From the NCBI GenBank assembly GCA_965262565.1, contig CBDHFQ010000026.1, forward strand, positions 248,001-312,000: a stretch of 64,000 bases of DNA, written 5' to 3'. The notes under the pieces were generated by a model, which was not told the origin of the DNA, did not search any database, and saw only the letters and a program-made list of their open reading frames with translations. The first letter of the stretch is position 1. Each line of letters begins with the position of its first letter. Source of the DNA: CBDHFQ01 sp965262565 (GTDB taxonomy: Bacteria; Bacteroidota; Bacteroidia; J057). The translations under genes and the position numbers were made by a program. Positions 55,199 through 64,000 of the stretch are shown one piece after another.

Positions 55199-57358
55199 TT
55201 GAAAAGATTCTACTTATTACAACTTATTCTGTGGACAGGGTGTTTTTCTGCTATTCCACTTCTGTGTATTTCTCAGACGGGAAATATCATCGATGAAAGG
55301 GTGACCACTGCTTCCAATATAGGTGCTACCATCAATAATTTGGGTATTGTAGGGAACAGTTTTACAGGTAGCTTTAACGTAGAGGGAGCACCTTCCCTAG
55401 AATTTCCCGCAAACTCTGGGGTAGAACATATTTTCGAAGGAGGACTTTGGGTAGGAGGTTCGGTCAATGGGCAAATCGCCGTCAGTACGGGAGCAATAGA
55501 TGATCCCCGGGGATACAGTCCTGGAAAGTCAGGATTTGAATTTACTTCTGAAACGTCTTTAGCTGAACGATCTACCTTATTTGATAGTCCATTTTTCGGA
55601 GCTAATGGTATCTCACATCAAGATTTTGTGTCTACCTTCACAGATACTTCTTTAGTAATACGCACAGGAACAGGACGCATTCCTATTGCCAATCATACTT
55701 CTCCCTTGGGTATACAAGTAGATTTCGAATCCTATAACTGGAATTTTTCTTTTGCCAATTTCTTCATCATCCTCAATTTTACTATCACCAATCTCAATGA
55801 TGTTCCCATAGATTCACTGTATGCCGGATATTGGATAGATGCTGTTGTCAGAAATGTGAATATAACCCCTCCCGGAGGTTCTGCTTTTTTTAATAAAGGG
55901 GGAAATGGGTATGTGGATTCATTACATCTCGCCTATGAATTTGATGCAGCTGGAGATCTGGGATTTACAGATACCTATCTGGGGTTACAATATCTGGGCG
56001 CAGATCAGGATGGAAGCATCCCTAATAGCCCTAATTTTGATGTTCATTTTAATACCTGGCAATTTCTGAACTCAGCTGATCCTCGTTTCTTTTTCCCATC
56101 TCAGGATTTACAACGGTTTGGCAAACTTAAAAGTGGGATTAACTTGCTACCGGATTGGCCAGCTATTCAACGCAGTATTTCTTCTCCCAACAACAGATCT
56201 TTACTCGTTTCTGCAGGACCTTTTGATCCGCTTTTTCCAGGAGAAAGTGTAACGGTAGCCTTTGCATTGGTATGTGCCAGGAGAGCTTTCGATGGCAATC
56301 CTCCATCTGCTGATACGGACGCTCAGCGTACTCCGCTACTTCAACATGCAGGTTGGGCGAGAACGGCTTTTTTAGGGGAAGACCGCAATGGCAATGGAGT
56401 ACTGGATGGAAATGAAGATGTCAATGGAAACGGCACCTTAGATGAAGGAGAAGATATTAATGCTAATGGTAGATTGGATCTCGCTGAAGACAGGGATGGA
56501 AATGGACAAATCACCCGATATGTTTTGCCCGAACCTCCACCTGTTCCCAATGTCCGAGTAGAAGCTAAAGATCATCAGATGATCATTTATTGGTCAGATA
56601 ATGCCGAAAGCGCAGTGGACCCCATTTCGAATGAAGTAGACTTTGAGGGATATCGATTATACAAAACTGCGGTGGGGTTCGATGTCCAAAATACGCAAGA
56701 TATTCTTCAGTCATTAGAACTTATCCAGGCGTGGGATAGCAGCGATAATCAACTTTTTTTTGATACGGGATTTGAATCGATCAGGTTAGAAGAAGCTGTT
56801 ACCTTTGAAGGAGATACGAATAAATATATATATCAGTACACTTTTGATAATATAGCCAACGGTTGGCAGCATATTATCGCAGTTACAGCATTCGACAGAG
56901 GAGATCCGGAAAATAATCTCGTTTCTCTGGAATCTACTCCATTAGGAAATGTGAGACATGTATTTGCCGGTACACCAGCAAATGCGGATCTGGCAGAAGA
57001 ACCTTTCGTTTATCCTAATCCATATTATGCCCGTGCAAGTTGGGAAGGTGCCAGCACCTTTGAAGAAGACAGAAAAATTATCTTCGCCAATTTACCTGCA
57101 CGAGCTCAGATAAAAATATATACGATCAGTGGTGATTTAGTAGACAGCTTCGAGCATGATGAATCGTATGACGGCGCCGATATTAAGTGGTTTGATACCT
57201 TTTCAAATCCAGACGAAGCTGTATTCTCAGGAGGCGAACATGCCTGGGATCTATTATCTGCTAACAATCAAATTATTTCGCGTGGCCTCTATGTATTTGT
57301 TGTTACTGACCGAGACACAGGACAGAAATATAGAGGGAATTTCGTGTTGATAAAATAA
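55199..57358 (+). CDS. Large secreted protein with dockerin-like calcium repeats and T9SS-type C-terminus
   Basis: The 719-residue protein has a signal peptide (MKRFYLLQLILWTGCF..., cleaved near CISQ) and a beta-rich body. At about residues 395-440 there are three or four D-x-N-x-N/D-G loops in tandem (DRNGNGVLDGNED, DVNGNGTLDEGED, DRDGNGQI), which look like calcium-binding type III loops. The C-terminus has the FYPNPYYARASW-like YPNPYYAR and GGEHAWDLLS, followed by GLYVFVV and RGNFVLIK, as in FlgD/T9SS-type sorting modules. TTG at 55199 is the likely start. It is the first of three adjacent large secreted genes. Confidence 0.75.
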   Translation: MKRFYLLQLILWTGCFSAIPLLCISQTGNIIDERVTTASNIGATINNLGIVGNSFTGSFNVEGAPSLEFPANSGVEHIFEGGLWVGGSVNGQIAVSTGAIDDPRGYSPGKSGFEFTSETSLAERSTLFDSPFFGANGISHQDFVSTFTDTSLVIRTGTGRIPIANHTSPLGIQVDFESYNWNFSFANFFIILNFTITNLNDVPIDSLYAGYWIDAVVRNVNITPPGGSAFFNKGGNGYVDSLHLAYEFDAAGDLGFTDTYLGLQYLGADQDGSIPNSPNFDVHFNTWQFLNSADPRFFFPSQDLQRFGKLKSGINLLPDWPAIQRSISSPNNRSLLVSAGPFDPLFPGESVTVAFALVCARRAFDGNPPSADTDAQRTPLLQHAGWARTAFLGEDRNGNGVLDGNEDVNGNGTLDEGEDINANGRLDLAEDRDGNGQITRYVLPEPPPVPNVRVEAKDHQMIIYWSDNAESAVDPISNEVDFEGYRLYKTAVGFDVQNTQDILQSLELIQAWDSSDNQLFFDTGFESIRLEEAVTFEGDTNKYIYQYTFDNIANGWQHIIAVTAFDRGDPENNLVSLESTPLGNVRHVFAGTPANADLAEEPFVYPNPYYARASWEGASTFEEDRKIIFANLPARAQIKIYTISGDLVDSFEHDESYDGADIKWFDTFSNPDEAVFSGGEHAWDLLSANNQIISRGLYVFVVTDRDTGQKYRGNFVLIK

Positions 57359-57451
57359 AAATCATACACTTTTTAGTTAGAATCCAGGAATTAGTTTACA
57401 CCAATATTCGCAATTCAACCTAATTTTTACTTTTTAAATATTTTTTTCCAT

Positions 57452-59611
57452 ATGATCAAGATGAAATACATTTCTTTATTATTCATGCTTATAGGATTCA
57501 GTGTTCAGTCATGGGCTCAGTCGGAATTCCCTGAAGTAACTATCCAGGAAATTCAAACCGTTTCTGATGAAGCCTTAGCAGCATGTAACGATTCTTCCTC
57601 TTTTCTTGGGGATACGATCATCACCACAGGCGTAGTTGTCGTAGATGCAGGACTGGCACAGGCAGCAAGTGGTCGAAATATCTGGATACAAAATGGCACA
57701 GGACCTTTTTCCGGGCTGGATTTATTTGCTAATGATCCCCCTGCTTTAGGAGGAACAGAAATAGAAGATCTTGTAGCAGGAGATTCAGTAAAGATTACAG
57801 GAATCATTGATCGATTCAGAAATGAAACGCAAATCATTCCTCTTTTAGTAGAAGTATTAGACTTCGGCAAAGAAGTCGTTCCAACGGTAGTTCCCGTGTC
57901 AGACATTAACTCCAGAAGCAGGGTTAATCAATTTGAAACAGGAGAGCAATGGGAAGGGGTATATGTAGAATTTCAAAATGTTACGGTTACTTCTGTAGAC
58001 TTCTTCGAATCTGCCGGGGTACAAAGAGTAAGTTTTGATGTAGCCGACGAAAATGGGTTTACCATTAATGTAGGCGATCGTTTTATCGTCCAAAGATTGC
58101 CTGGAGGAGGTGGAGAATTTGTTCCTCCTACAGAGGGAACAGTGTTTGAAGTGTTACGTGGTGTCATTTTCCACGGCTCACCGAATGGTTGTACAGGAGG
58201 TACAGGAAGAGGATATGAATTGTACCCATTCAGGACGGAAGATTATCAATTACAAGCAGGAACAGCTCCTCCACAAATTGCGGAGATTACCAGAACGCCT
58301 ACGACGCCTACGAGTACAGAAGCAACCAACATTTCTGCATTTATCCAGGACCCGGATGGAACCATTGATACAGCTATCCTTTTTTATGCGGTAGGAGTAG
58401 AAAATGATTCTTTTATTTCAGTGCCAATGACCGGTAGCGGAACCACTTTCGAAGGGGTAATTCCTGCGGAAGATTACGAAGATGGCGATTTTGTCAAATA
58501 TTATATTTCAGCTACGGATGATAGCAGTTTTGTGGCTAATTCTCCAAATGTTCCCAACGGATCTGCGCCTCTATTCTTTACCGTAAGAGATAGCGGCTTG
58601 TCTATTTTTGATGTTCAGTTTACGCCTTTCGATGATGGTAATTCAGGATATATCGATCAGGAAGTAACCGTAGAAGGGGTGGTTATTTCTGAGGCCCTTG
58701 GAGCAACCTACATTCAGCAGGAAGGAATTGATGCATGGGCTGGTATACAGGTGATAGAAAATGCTGATTTGGCTGCGTTGTTACCCGGAGATAAAGTTCG
58801 CGTTACAGGTACAGTAAGAGAAAGCTTTGGATTGACCCTGATAGGAAACACCACGCTTGTGGAAATCATTGGAACAGGAGAAATCGAACCTTTAGTACTA
58901 GATCCTACCTTATTTTCTACGTATGATGTGGCTGTCAATGAGCAATATGAGGGAATGCTTATCACCTTAGCTAATCCTAATGGTGGAGGAATTTTTGTAG
59001 TGAATGCCAATGCGGATGATCCCAGCGCTTTTGGAGAATATAGAGTGGGATTGGACGTTTTTGATGGAAATTCTGGAACAAGAGTATTAGCTGGAAGAAG
59101 GACAGGAAGCGCACCTAGTTCATTGGACTTTTCCTACATCAACGATAGCATCCATGTATTTAATGAAGGGGAAGTAAATGTTCCGGTATGTATCGTTTCC
59201 TACCAGGATACGATGGCTTCTATCACTGGAGTTATGCATTACAGCTTTAGTAACCTGAAATTGCTTCCTCGTACAAATGATGATGTGGTGGACTATAGCG
59301 GGGCCAATTGTCCAGATGGGGTAGAGGAAGTAACAACCAGCATTGCCGATGAATTAGCTGGAAGTGAATGGATAGCTTATCCTAATCCTACTTCATCCAT
59401 TGTTAATGTTAAATACAACTTTACTAAGCCTGTAAACGCGGAGATAACACTGATAGATATGATGGGTAGAGCTGTATTAGGCCAAAAGCTACACGGAACC
59501 AATGGTGTGGTACAATTATCAGTTGCTCCATTTGCTACCGGAATCTACCAATTGCTTATTGTAGCAGAAAATCAAGTCATTGGGCACGAAAAAGTCGTTG
59601 TATCTAACTGA
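57452..59611 (+). CDS. Secreted protein with tandem OB-like domains and T9SS type A sorting domain
   Basis: The 719-residue protein has a signal peptide (MIKMKYISLLFMLIG..., cleaved near SWAQ). The first domain (about residues 25-160) with IITTGVVVVDAGLA, NIWIQNGTG and VKITGIID, and a later domain (about 385-475) with GVVISEALGATYIQQEG and VRVTGTV, resemble the OB-like domains in ExeM-type extracellular nucleases, but no nuclease domain is seen. A middle Ig-like part has IPAEDYEDGDFVKYYISA. The C-terminus is a Por sorting domain (AYPNPTSSI, then GIYQLLIVA). It is exported by T9SS. Confidence 0.8.
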   Translation: MIKMKYISLLFMLIGFSVQSWAQSEFPEVTIQEIQTVSDEALAACNDSSSFLGDTIITTGVVVVDAGLAQAASGRNIWIQNGTGPFSGLDLFANDPPALGGTEIEDLVAGDSVKITGIIDRFRNETQIIPLLVEVLDFGKEVVPTVVPVSDINSRSRVNQFETGEQWEGVYVEFQNVTVTSVDFFESAGVQRVSFDVADENGFTINVGDRFIVQRLPGGGGEFVPPTEGTVFEVLRGVIFHGSPNGCTGGTGRGYELYPFRTEDYQLQAGTAPPQIAEITRTPTTPTSTEATNISAFIQDPDGTIDTAILFYAVGVENDSFISVPMTGSGTTFEGVIPAEDYEDGDFVKYYISATDDSSFVANSPNVPNGSAPLFFTVRDSGLSIFDVQFTPFDDGNSGYIDQEVTVEGVVISEALGATYIQQEGIDAWAGIQVIENADLAALLPGDKVRVTGTVRESFGLTLIGNTTLVEIIGTGEIEPLVLDPTLFSTYDVAVNEQYEGMLITLANPNGGGIFVVNANADDPSAFGEYRVGLDVFDGNSGTRVLAGRRTGSAPSSLDFSYINDSIHVFNEGEVNVPVCIVSYQDTMASITGVMHYSFSNLKLLPRTNDDVVDYSGANCPDGVEEVTTSIADELAGSEWIAYPNPTSSIVNVKYNFTKPVNAEITLIDMMGRAVLGQKLHGTNGVVQLSVAPFATGIYQLLIVAENQVIGHEKVVVSN

Positions 59612-59655
59612 TCCATTGACCCACATAAAACATTCTTAAAGTATCAATGATCAAC

Positions 59656-59710
59656 TGCACAGAGTCCACTTTCTCACCAGATGATAGAAAGTACTCTGTG
59701 CACTTTTTTC
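59656..59710 (+). terminator. Rho-independent terminator between the second and third secreted genes
   Basis: TGCACAGAGT (59656-59665) pairs with ACTCTGTGCA (59693-59702), and ACTTTCT (59668-59674) pairs with AGAAAGT (59686-59692) inside, making a long stem, followed by TTTTTT (59704-59709). It sits 45 bp past the stop of 57452-59611. Confidence 0.88.
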
Positions 59711-59729
59711 AACCCATTTTTCCATTGAC

Positions 59730-61199
59730 ATGAAATCCATCAGCTTCTACATGAACGTTCGAGTATTCTTCCTGTTGAGCATCTTTTTTTGGGTTGCTTG
59801 TGAAGAGGATCGCTTATTCGACAATTTACCTCCAGATACCCAGGTATTTTTAGAAGAGATTAACTTAAGCGGGCTGGATCGTTTGAACAGCATTGTACGT
59901 TTACATTGGTCAGGAGAGGATCAGGATGGATTTGTCATTGGATATGAATGGTCATTAGATCAAGTTCGTTGGTCCTTTACTTCTACCCAGGATAGTACGT
60001 TTCGTTTTGATATTACAGAAGGTCAGGATTCTGCTGATATTACATTTTACATTCGGGCCATAGATAATGATTCATTGCCCGACCCTAGCCCTGCTTTACT
60101 CACTATTCCTATTATTAATTCTCCTCCCAGCATCGCCTTGGACAGTACCAATTTCATTCCTGATACCGTTTTTAGCGTCTTTTCTACGGGGTGGGTAGCA
60201 GATGATCTCGATGGCATTACTACCCTGGATTCTATTTTTATTAAAATTAATGACGGGCCCTGGTTGAGTCTTTCTCGCCAAACAAATTTTATTACTATCG
60301 TTCCTGAAGATCCAGACATCATTGGGACACAAGATGGACGTATTTTTTCCGGTTTAGAGGCTGCTGAATTATCTTTCTCTATTCCCGGATTGAGGGTGGG
60401 TGGGGATAATCAATTGATGGTAAAGGTGCGAGATATCACCGGCGCGGAGAGTGAAGTAGATAGCACGAACGTTTTTTATGTACGACCTCAATCGGGAGAT
60501 CTTCTGTTAATCGATGTACATAGAGATAGAGATGCCGATGCTTTTTATCAAACGACCCTCAATGACGTCTATCCCAATTACGATTTACGCGACTTACTAG
60601 CAGATCCTCCTACCTTTTTCGATCCTACGTTCAGGCTTTTTCTTTCACTATATGATAAAGTCGTATGGTATTCTGAAGGGGAGGAGCAATCGGATTTCGG
60701 TCAACGATTACTGATGGATGTAGCTGCCCCTCAAATTCAATCCTTTCTGAATGAAGGAGGAAAACTCTTCGCTTCTACCAGATTTCCCAGCTCTTTCCTG
60801 GAACCGGATGCTGCTTTATCTTTGATTTTTGACTTTTCTCCTATTGACAGTTTTTCCACTCAATCCGGTCAGGGACGATTAGGGCGGGCAGACACGATCC
60901 GAGCTGTTTCCACTGCTTTTATGGAGTTACCCACATTAATTACCAATAGTGGAGCAGTTATTTCTGGGGTAGATCCTTTCTTCCCTAAAAATGCGTTCGA
61001 TGCCTTGTACGAAGCCGATATTCTGGCTGCTGGCGGAAATCCATGGACAGGTCCACGAACGATTGCGGCCAGAAGTACTTTTAGAAATGGGAGGACTAAT
61101 CAGGTATTTTTTTCTGTAGAACTTCACAAATTGAATGAAGATGGGGAAGCGTTGAGGGAATTTGTCCGCTTTGTGTTAGTGGAGGAGTTTGAGTGGTGA
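59730..61199 (+). CDS. Lipoprotein with FN3-like and amidotransferase-like C-terminal domains
   Basis: The 489-residue protein has a signal peptide with lipobox FFWVAC (about residue 24). The N-terminal half (about 35-240) resembles fibronectin type III/Ig folds: LHWSGEDQDGFVIGYEWSLD and FYIRAIDNDSLPDP. The C-terminal half has SGDLLLIDVHRD, YDKVVWYSEGEE and IQSFLNEGGKLFAS, which recall DUF4350/amidotransferase-like folds. No full catalytic triad is visible. It is the third gene in the secreted cluster and begins after a strong terminator. Confidence 0.7.
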   Translation: MKSISFYMNVRVFFLLSIFFWVACEEDRLFDNLPPDTQVFLEEINLSGLDRLNSIVRLHWSGEDQDGFVIGYEWSLDQVRWSFTSTQDSTFRFDITEGQDSADITFYIRAIDNDSLPDPSPALLTIPIINSPPSIALDSTNFIPDTVFSVFSTGWVADDLDGITTLDSIFIKINDGPWLSLSRQTNFITIVPEDPDIIGTQDGRIFSGLEAAELSFSIPGLRVGGDNQLMVKVRDITGAESEVDSTNVFYVRPQSGDLLLIDVHRDRDADAFYQTTLNDVYPNYDLRDLLADPPTFFDPTFRLFLSLYDKVVWYSEGEEQSDFGQRLLMDVAAPQIQSFLNEGGKLFASTRFPSSFLEPDAALSLIFDFSPIDSFSTQSGQGRLGRADTIRAVSTAFMELPTLITNSGAVISGVDPFFPKNAFDALYEADILAAGGNPWTGPRTIAARSTFRNGRTNQVFFSVELHKLNEDGEALREFVRFVLVEEFEW

Positions 61200-61468
61200 G
61201 GGAGTCAGTAACAAATGAAACCATTTACATCAACGCTTATTCCTTATTTTTGGATATAAAATTATGCTTATAGCTTAACTCTACCTGATGTTATATCCTT
61301 TACTAACTGCCTAGTTTTTACTGCAAATTTTTTCAACGCTTCTAAAGAGGATTCTGCTTTACCTATTACCTTAAACAATTAATTAAAATGATCTACGTTT
61401 ATCTCTTTTGAAAAATTAGGATCTGTTCATTATAGGCCGTTGGTAGAACAAGAAATTAAAAGCCTAGA
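61200..61468. other. Intergenic region upstream of the structured RNA candidate
   Basis: About 270 bp, AT-rich, with no open frame that looks coding. I see no hairpin terminator immediately after the stop at 61199. It may contain the promoter for the RNA candidate that follows. Confidence 0.4.
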
Positions 61469-61648
61469 AAAAGGGAGAGGCAAAGATGTCTGTAGGGTTT
61501 AGTCTGGATGGCGGGAGGAATGGCGCTAAGACCGAGCCGATAGGTGAGCCCGGAAGACATCGGTCAGCGTGCTGCTGACGCCCCAACACAGAAACACCAG
61601 CTCACTAAAGATGATCCCACATAGGATGATAGATACTCCCTTTTTTAC
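61469..61648 (+). ncRNA. Candidate structured RNA of about 180 nt, possibly 6S-like
   Basis: This GC-richer stretch stands out in an AT-rich gap and carries no plausible reading frame. The ends pair: AAAAAGGGAG (61469-61478) with CTCCCTTTTTT (61637-61647), which also leaves a terminal T-tract. Inside, GTCAGC (61564-61569) pairs with GCTGAC (61575-61580) in a five-base loop hairpin. Further possible pairs include GATGTCT (61486-61492) with AGACATC (61556-61562), GTGAGC with GCTCAC (61546-61551 and 61601-61606 approximately), and GACCGA with TCGGTC (61531-61536 and 61561-61566), not all at once. A closing stem around a large core is typical of 6S RNA, but the class is not identified. Strand is inferred from the T-tract. 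Confidence 0.45.
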
Positions 61649-61769
61649 CTTGCCTGGCAGAAAGGGGTAGTTCACATGGAAAATAATAATTAAGCAGGAA
61701 TTTTTCCGCGAATTCAGTTACCTTTCCTCTGGAGAATACATCACAACATAGAACCCTAAGAATAATCTC

Positions 61770-63020
61770 ATGAACAAGTATATTCTGGCGATTGTATGCC
61801 TTTTCCCCTTGTATATTTTCCCTCAGGAATTAGAACAGGAGATTGAACAGTTGAATAGTAGATTATCTCAATTGCACAATGAACAATCTCTGATCGAATC
61901 TCAACTAGAAAGTTTAACCTTAAAAAGAGTACAAAGAGACCTGGATCACATTGGTCTTCCGGAATTAACGCCTGGAGAAGAGGTGATCAGACATTCCGCT
62001 ATGAGCCTGGTGTACGATGAAGAACATGAACAAGCAAAGTGGGTAGCTCATATTATCACGCCTGATGTCCTTACGGGAAACTTATCCAGATCTAACGACT
62101 TTCGCCCCGACCCGAAGATTAGTACAGGTTCTGCCGTAGAAGCGGATTTTTTCGTCAAATATCAGATGCGCAATGGAACGTATGAATATGATGGATATGG
62201 ATATGATCGGGGCCACCTCGCTCCTTCTGCTGATTTTCGTTGGTCTTCTGATGCTATTTCGGAAAGCTATTTTTATTCCAACATGTCTCCACAAGTACCT
62301 GAATTGAATAGAGAGAATTGGGCGGAACTGGAGGGAACGCTAAGGGGATATATGTTCCGCAATCCCACTACTCAATTATACGTAGTAACGGGTCCTGTCC
62401 TTAAGCCAGGATTACCTAAGATTGAGCGAAGTATTAATGGGGTGAGTATTCCTGAACAATTTTTCAAAGTAGTAGTGGACCTGAAATTTGAGCGGGCTAT
62501 CGGCTTTTTGATGCAGAACAATGCAAATAATCTGTCCCTAGCAGAATGTGCTGTCCCTATTGATGATATAGAAGCTCTGACAGGATTAAATTTCTTTCCC
62601 CGTATTGAGGACGAATTGGAAGATCAATTGGAACAACAACACTTTCCCCACATTTGGCTGCCGGAAGAATTCCAGGGAGATGCAGAACCTATCAATGTAG
62701 AGATTTTACCTAAAAATACCTTTAATACAACTGCTGCCAAGTTTTTTGCGGATAGGGGGACTGAGGTAAAAATTTGTGGAACCGTTGTGAGTACCAAGCT
62801 TACTCAAAAAGGCCATATTTTTCTTAATCTTGACAGACAGTTTCCCAATCAAGTATTTACGGTAGCGATCTGGAAGGATGACAGGGTTAATTTCAGTTAT
62901 GAACCCCATATTGAATTAAAAGGGCGGACAGTGATTGTCGAAGGGCAAGTGAGAACATCGAATGGAACTCCCACCATGAATCTCGATCACGAAAAGCATC
63001 TTCAATTTTACAGTAAATAA
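61770..63020 (+). CDS. DNA/RNA non-specific endonuclease with C-terminal OB-like domain
   Basis: The 416-residue protein has a signal peptide (MNKYILAIVCLFPLYIFPQ), a short coiled coil (about residues 20-50), and a NUC/EndoG-type domain with the catalytic D-R-G-H motif (YDRGHLAPSAD, about residues 144-154), followed by SNMSPQ and a FRGYMFRN-like segment. The last 100 residues (VKICGTVVSTKLTQKG, HIELKGRTVIVEGQV) look like an OB-fold, suggesting extra nucleic acid binding. It is probably secreted or periplasmic and digests DNA and RNA. It lies about 120 bp after the RNA candidate. Confidence 0.87.
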   Translation: MNKYILAIVCLFPLYIFPQELEQEIEQLNSRLSQLHNEQSLIESQLESLTLKRVQRDLDHIGLPELTPGEEVIRHSAMSLVYDEEHEQAKWVAHIITPDVLTGNLSRSNDFRPDPKISTGSAVEADFFVKYQMRNGTYEYDGYGYDRGHLAPSADFRWSSDAISESYFYSNMSPQVPELNRENWAELEGTLRGYMFRNPTTQLYVVTGPVLKPGLPKIERSINGVSIPEQFFKVVVDLKFERAIGFLMQNNANNLSLAECAVPIDDIEALTGLNFFPRIEDELEDQLEQQHFPHIWLPEEFQGDAEPINVEILPKNTFNTTAAKFFADRGTEVKICGTVVSTKLTQKGHIFLNLDRQFPNQVFTVAIWKDDRVNFSYEPHIELKGRTVIVEGQVRTSNGTPTMNLDHEKHLQFYSK

Positions 63021-63091
63021 CAATTACTAAGCTTAGGTGCTTTATCTTGCTTGAGAAATGTAATTACTATTAATCATTGCGTAAAGCGCTC

Positions 63092-64000
63092 ATGAGAATT
63101 TATTATGTATATCTGGCAATAGCTGCGATCGTTTGGGGACTTAATTTTCACCTGGCCAAAGTCATGCTCTCCCACACCTCTATCATAGAGGCAGGATTAT
63201 GGCGATATGTATTCGGTGTATTTGTCCTGTTTATCATCTCCCTTAAGTACTTACCTGCTTGGTCCGTCATTGTCAAATACTCCAAAGCCTTATTTTATGT
63301 GGGATTTATCGGGCTATTTGGGTTCAATTTTTTCTTCTTTTTAGGCATCTCAAAAACTTCTGCCATTAATGCCTCTCTCATTGCCAGTCTCAATCCTGCG
63401 TTCACCTTAATTTGTTCCTATGTTATATTGAGTACTGCTATTACCCGGAATCAAATTTTGGGAATTTTCATGGCCTTGCTGGGAGTATTTCTGTTAATAT
63501 TAAAGGGAGATTTGGGTGCCATATCCAGCATTACCGTTGCTGAAGGAGATTTTTGGATGTTGATTGCCTGTTTGGTCTTTGCTTTGCATCATGTATGGGT
63601 AAAGAAATACGCTAAAGGACTCCCAAATCAATCTTTTACTTTTCTTACCAATGCTGTTTGCCTGGCTGGATTCTTTTTGATTCTTCCTTTTCAGCCATTG
63701 GGGACTATTAGCTCGTATCCTTTATCCTTCTGGGGAGCTGCTATAGGAATGGGGGCGGTTGGTACCGCTTTAGCCTATTATCTTTGGAACCTTAGCGTGG
63801 CGAAAGTAGGGCCGCTACAGGCTGGGATTTTTATTAATCTGGTTCCACTTTCTACAGCCATGTTTGCCATCTTCTTGGGTGAACTGGTCCATTGGTATCA
63901 CATTCTGAGTGGTACGATCATCTTGTGTGGTATTTTTATTATGCAAAGACCGGCAAAAGGAGCTGTTTCCAAGGTGATAGCACCTGTAAGTCAGCCAAGC
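63092..64000 (+). CDS. EamA/DMT family transporter (partial, runs off right edge)
   Basis: The frame starts at ATG 63092 and is open for 303 codons to the window end, so the C-terminus is missing or nearly complete. About ten hydrophobic segments are seen, and the N-terminus IAAIVWGLNFHLAKVML fits the W-G-x-N-F-x-x-x-K pattern of the first EamA helix. A second half repeats the topology (GAAIGMGAVGTALAYYLWN and NLVPLSTAMFAIFLGE). Members export metabolites or amino acids; the substrate here is unknown. Confidence 0.85.
   Translation, partial: MRIYYVYLAIAAIVWGLNFHLAKVMLSHTSIIEAGLWRYVFGVFVLFIISLKYLPAWSVIVKYSKALFYVGFIGLFGFNFFFFLGISKTSAINASLIASLNPAFTLICSYVILSTAITRNQILGIFMALLGVFLLILKGDLGAISSITVAEGDFWMLIACLVFALHHVWVKKYAKGLPNQSFTFLTNAVCLAGFFLILPFQPLGTISSYPLSFWGAAIGMGAVGTALAYYLWNLSVAKVGPLQAGIFINLVPLSTAMFAIFLGELVHWYHILSGTIILCGIFIMQRPAKGAVSKVIAPVSQPS

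Noticed and set aside
61531..61566. Cobalamin riboswitch, because AGCCCGGAAGAC resembles the B12 box
   Set aside because: The other conserved core elements are not visible upstream, and the next gene is a nuclease, not a B12 or cobalt gene.
1..64000. CRISPR arrays, tRNA, rRNA, insertion sequences or prophage
   Set aside because: No regularly spaced repeats, cloverleaf sequences, transposase motifs or phage genes were seen.

Overview
The window is about 64 kb of chromosomal DNA from a member of the Bacteroidota, most likely a Saprospiria-like lineage. The phylum call rests on four things seen in the sequence: a fused MurF-alanine racemase gene, proteins ending in Por/type IX secretion (T9SS) type A sorting domains, a TonB-dependent receptor with an N-terminal carboxypeptidase-regulatory-like domain, and many lipoproteins with short AT-rich upstream regions lacking strong Shine-Dalgarno sequences. 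The order-level placement is inference from overall gene style. I saw no rRNA, tRNA, CRISPR array, insertion sequence or prophage.

Layout. 1-2.1 kb: three poorly known envelope proteins on the minus strand, the first cut by the window edge. 2.3-7.6 kb: a degraded block holding a DUF4011-type superfamily 1 helicase fused to a Vsr-like nuclease, broken by five single-base frameshifts, and a T9SS-exported protein broken by one. 7.8-10.1 kb: an orphan ABC ATPase, then an ECF sigma factor / membrane anti-sigma / Spy-like sensor operon. 10.1-17.0 kb: a GH3-like/beta-lactamase fusion protein, a NUDIX hydrolase operon, MiaE and a DUF937 protein. 17.1-24.6 kb: aroB and a series of secreted metallopeptidases, with a D-2-hydroxyacid dehydrogenase. 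24.6-30.7 kb: a second sigma/anti-sigma pair, ribH with a TPR membrane protein, a PhoR/PhoB-like two-component system and a TlpA-like lipoprotein. 31.0-38.5 kb: an EF-hand/coiled-coil protein with a beta-barrel partner, a DUF1415 protein, a NagZ-like GH3 enzyme and a TPR/MORN membrane pair. 38.5-43.4 kb: a ParA ATPase with a ribbon-helix-helix partner, an MBL-fold hydrolase and murF-alr. 43.5-50 kb: a hybrid histidine kinase, a coiled-coil lipoprotein and a TonB-dependent receptor. 50-55 kb: DUF72, DUF819, bacilliredoxin and serine hydrolase genes, plus a 52-residue membrane protein gene. 55.2-61.2 kb: three consecutive large secreted proteins. 61.2-64 kb: a candidate structured RNA, a secreted DNA/RNA endonuclease with an OB-like tail and an EamA transporter cut by the right edge.

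Most genes are cell-envelope, secretion or housekeeping functions in short operons. The least ordinary items are the frameshifted helicase-nuclease, the ParA partner with a duplicated acidic motif, the CnrYXH-like sigma operon, the GH3 fusion lacking its catalytic motifs, and the 61.47-61.65 kb RNA-like element. I did not find a clearly new multi-gene system.
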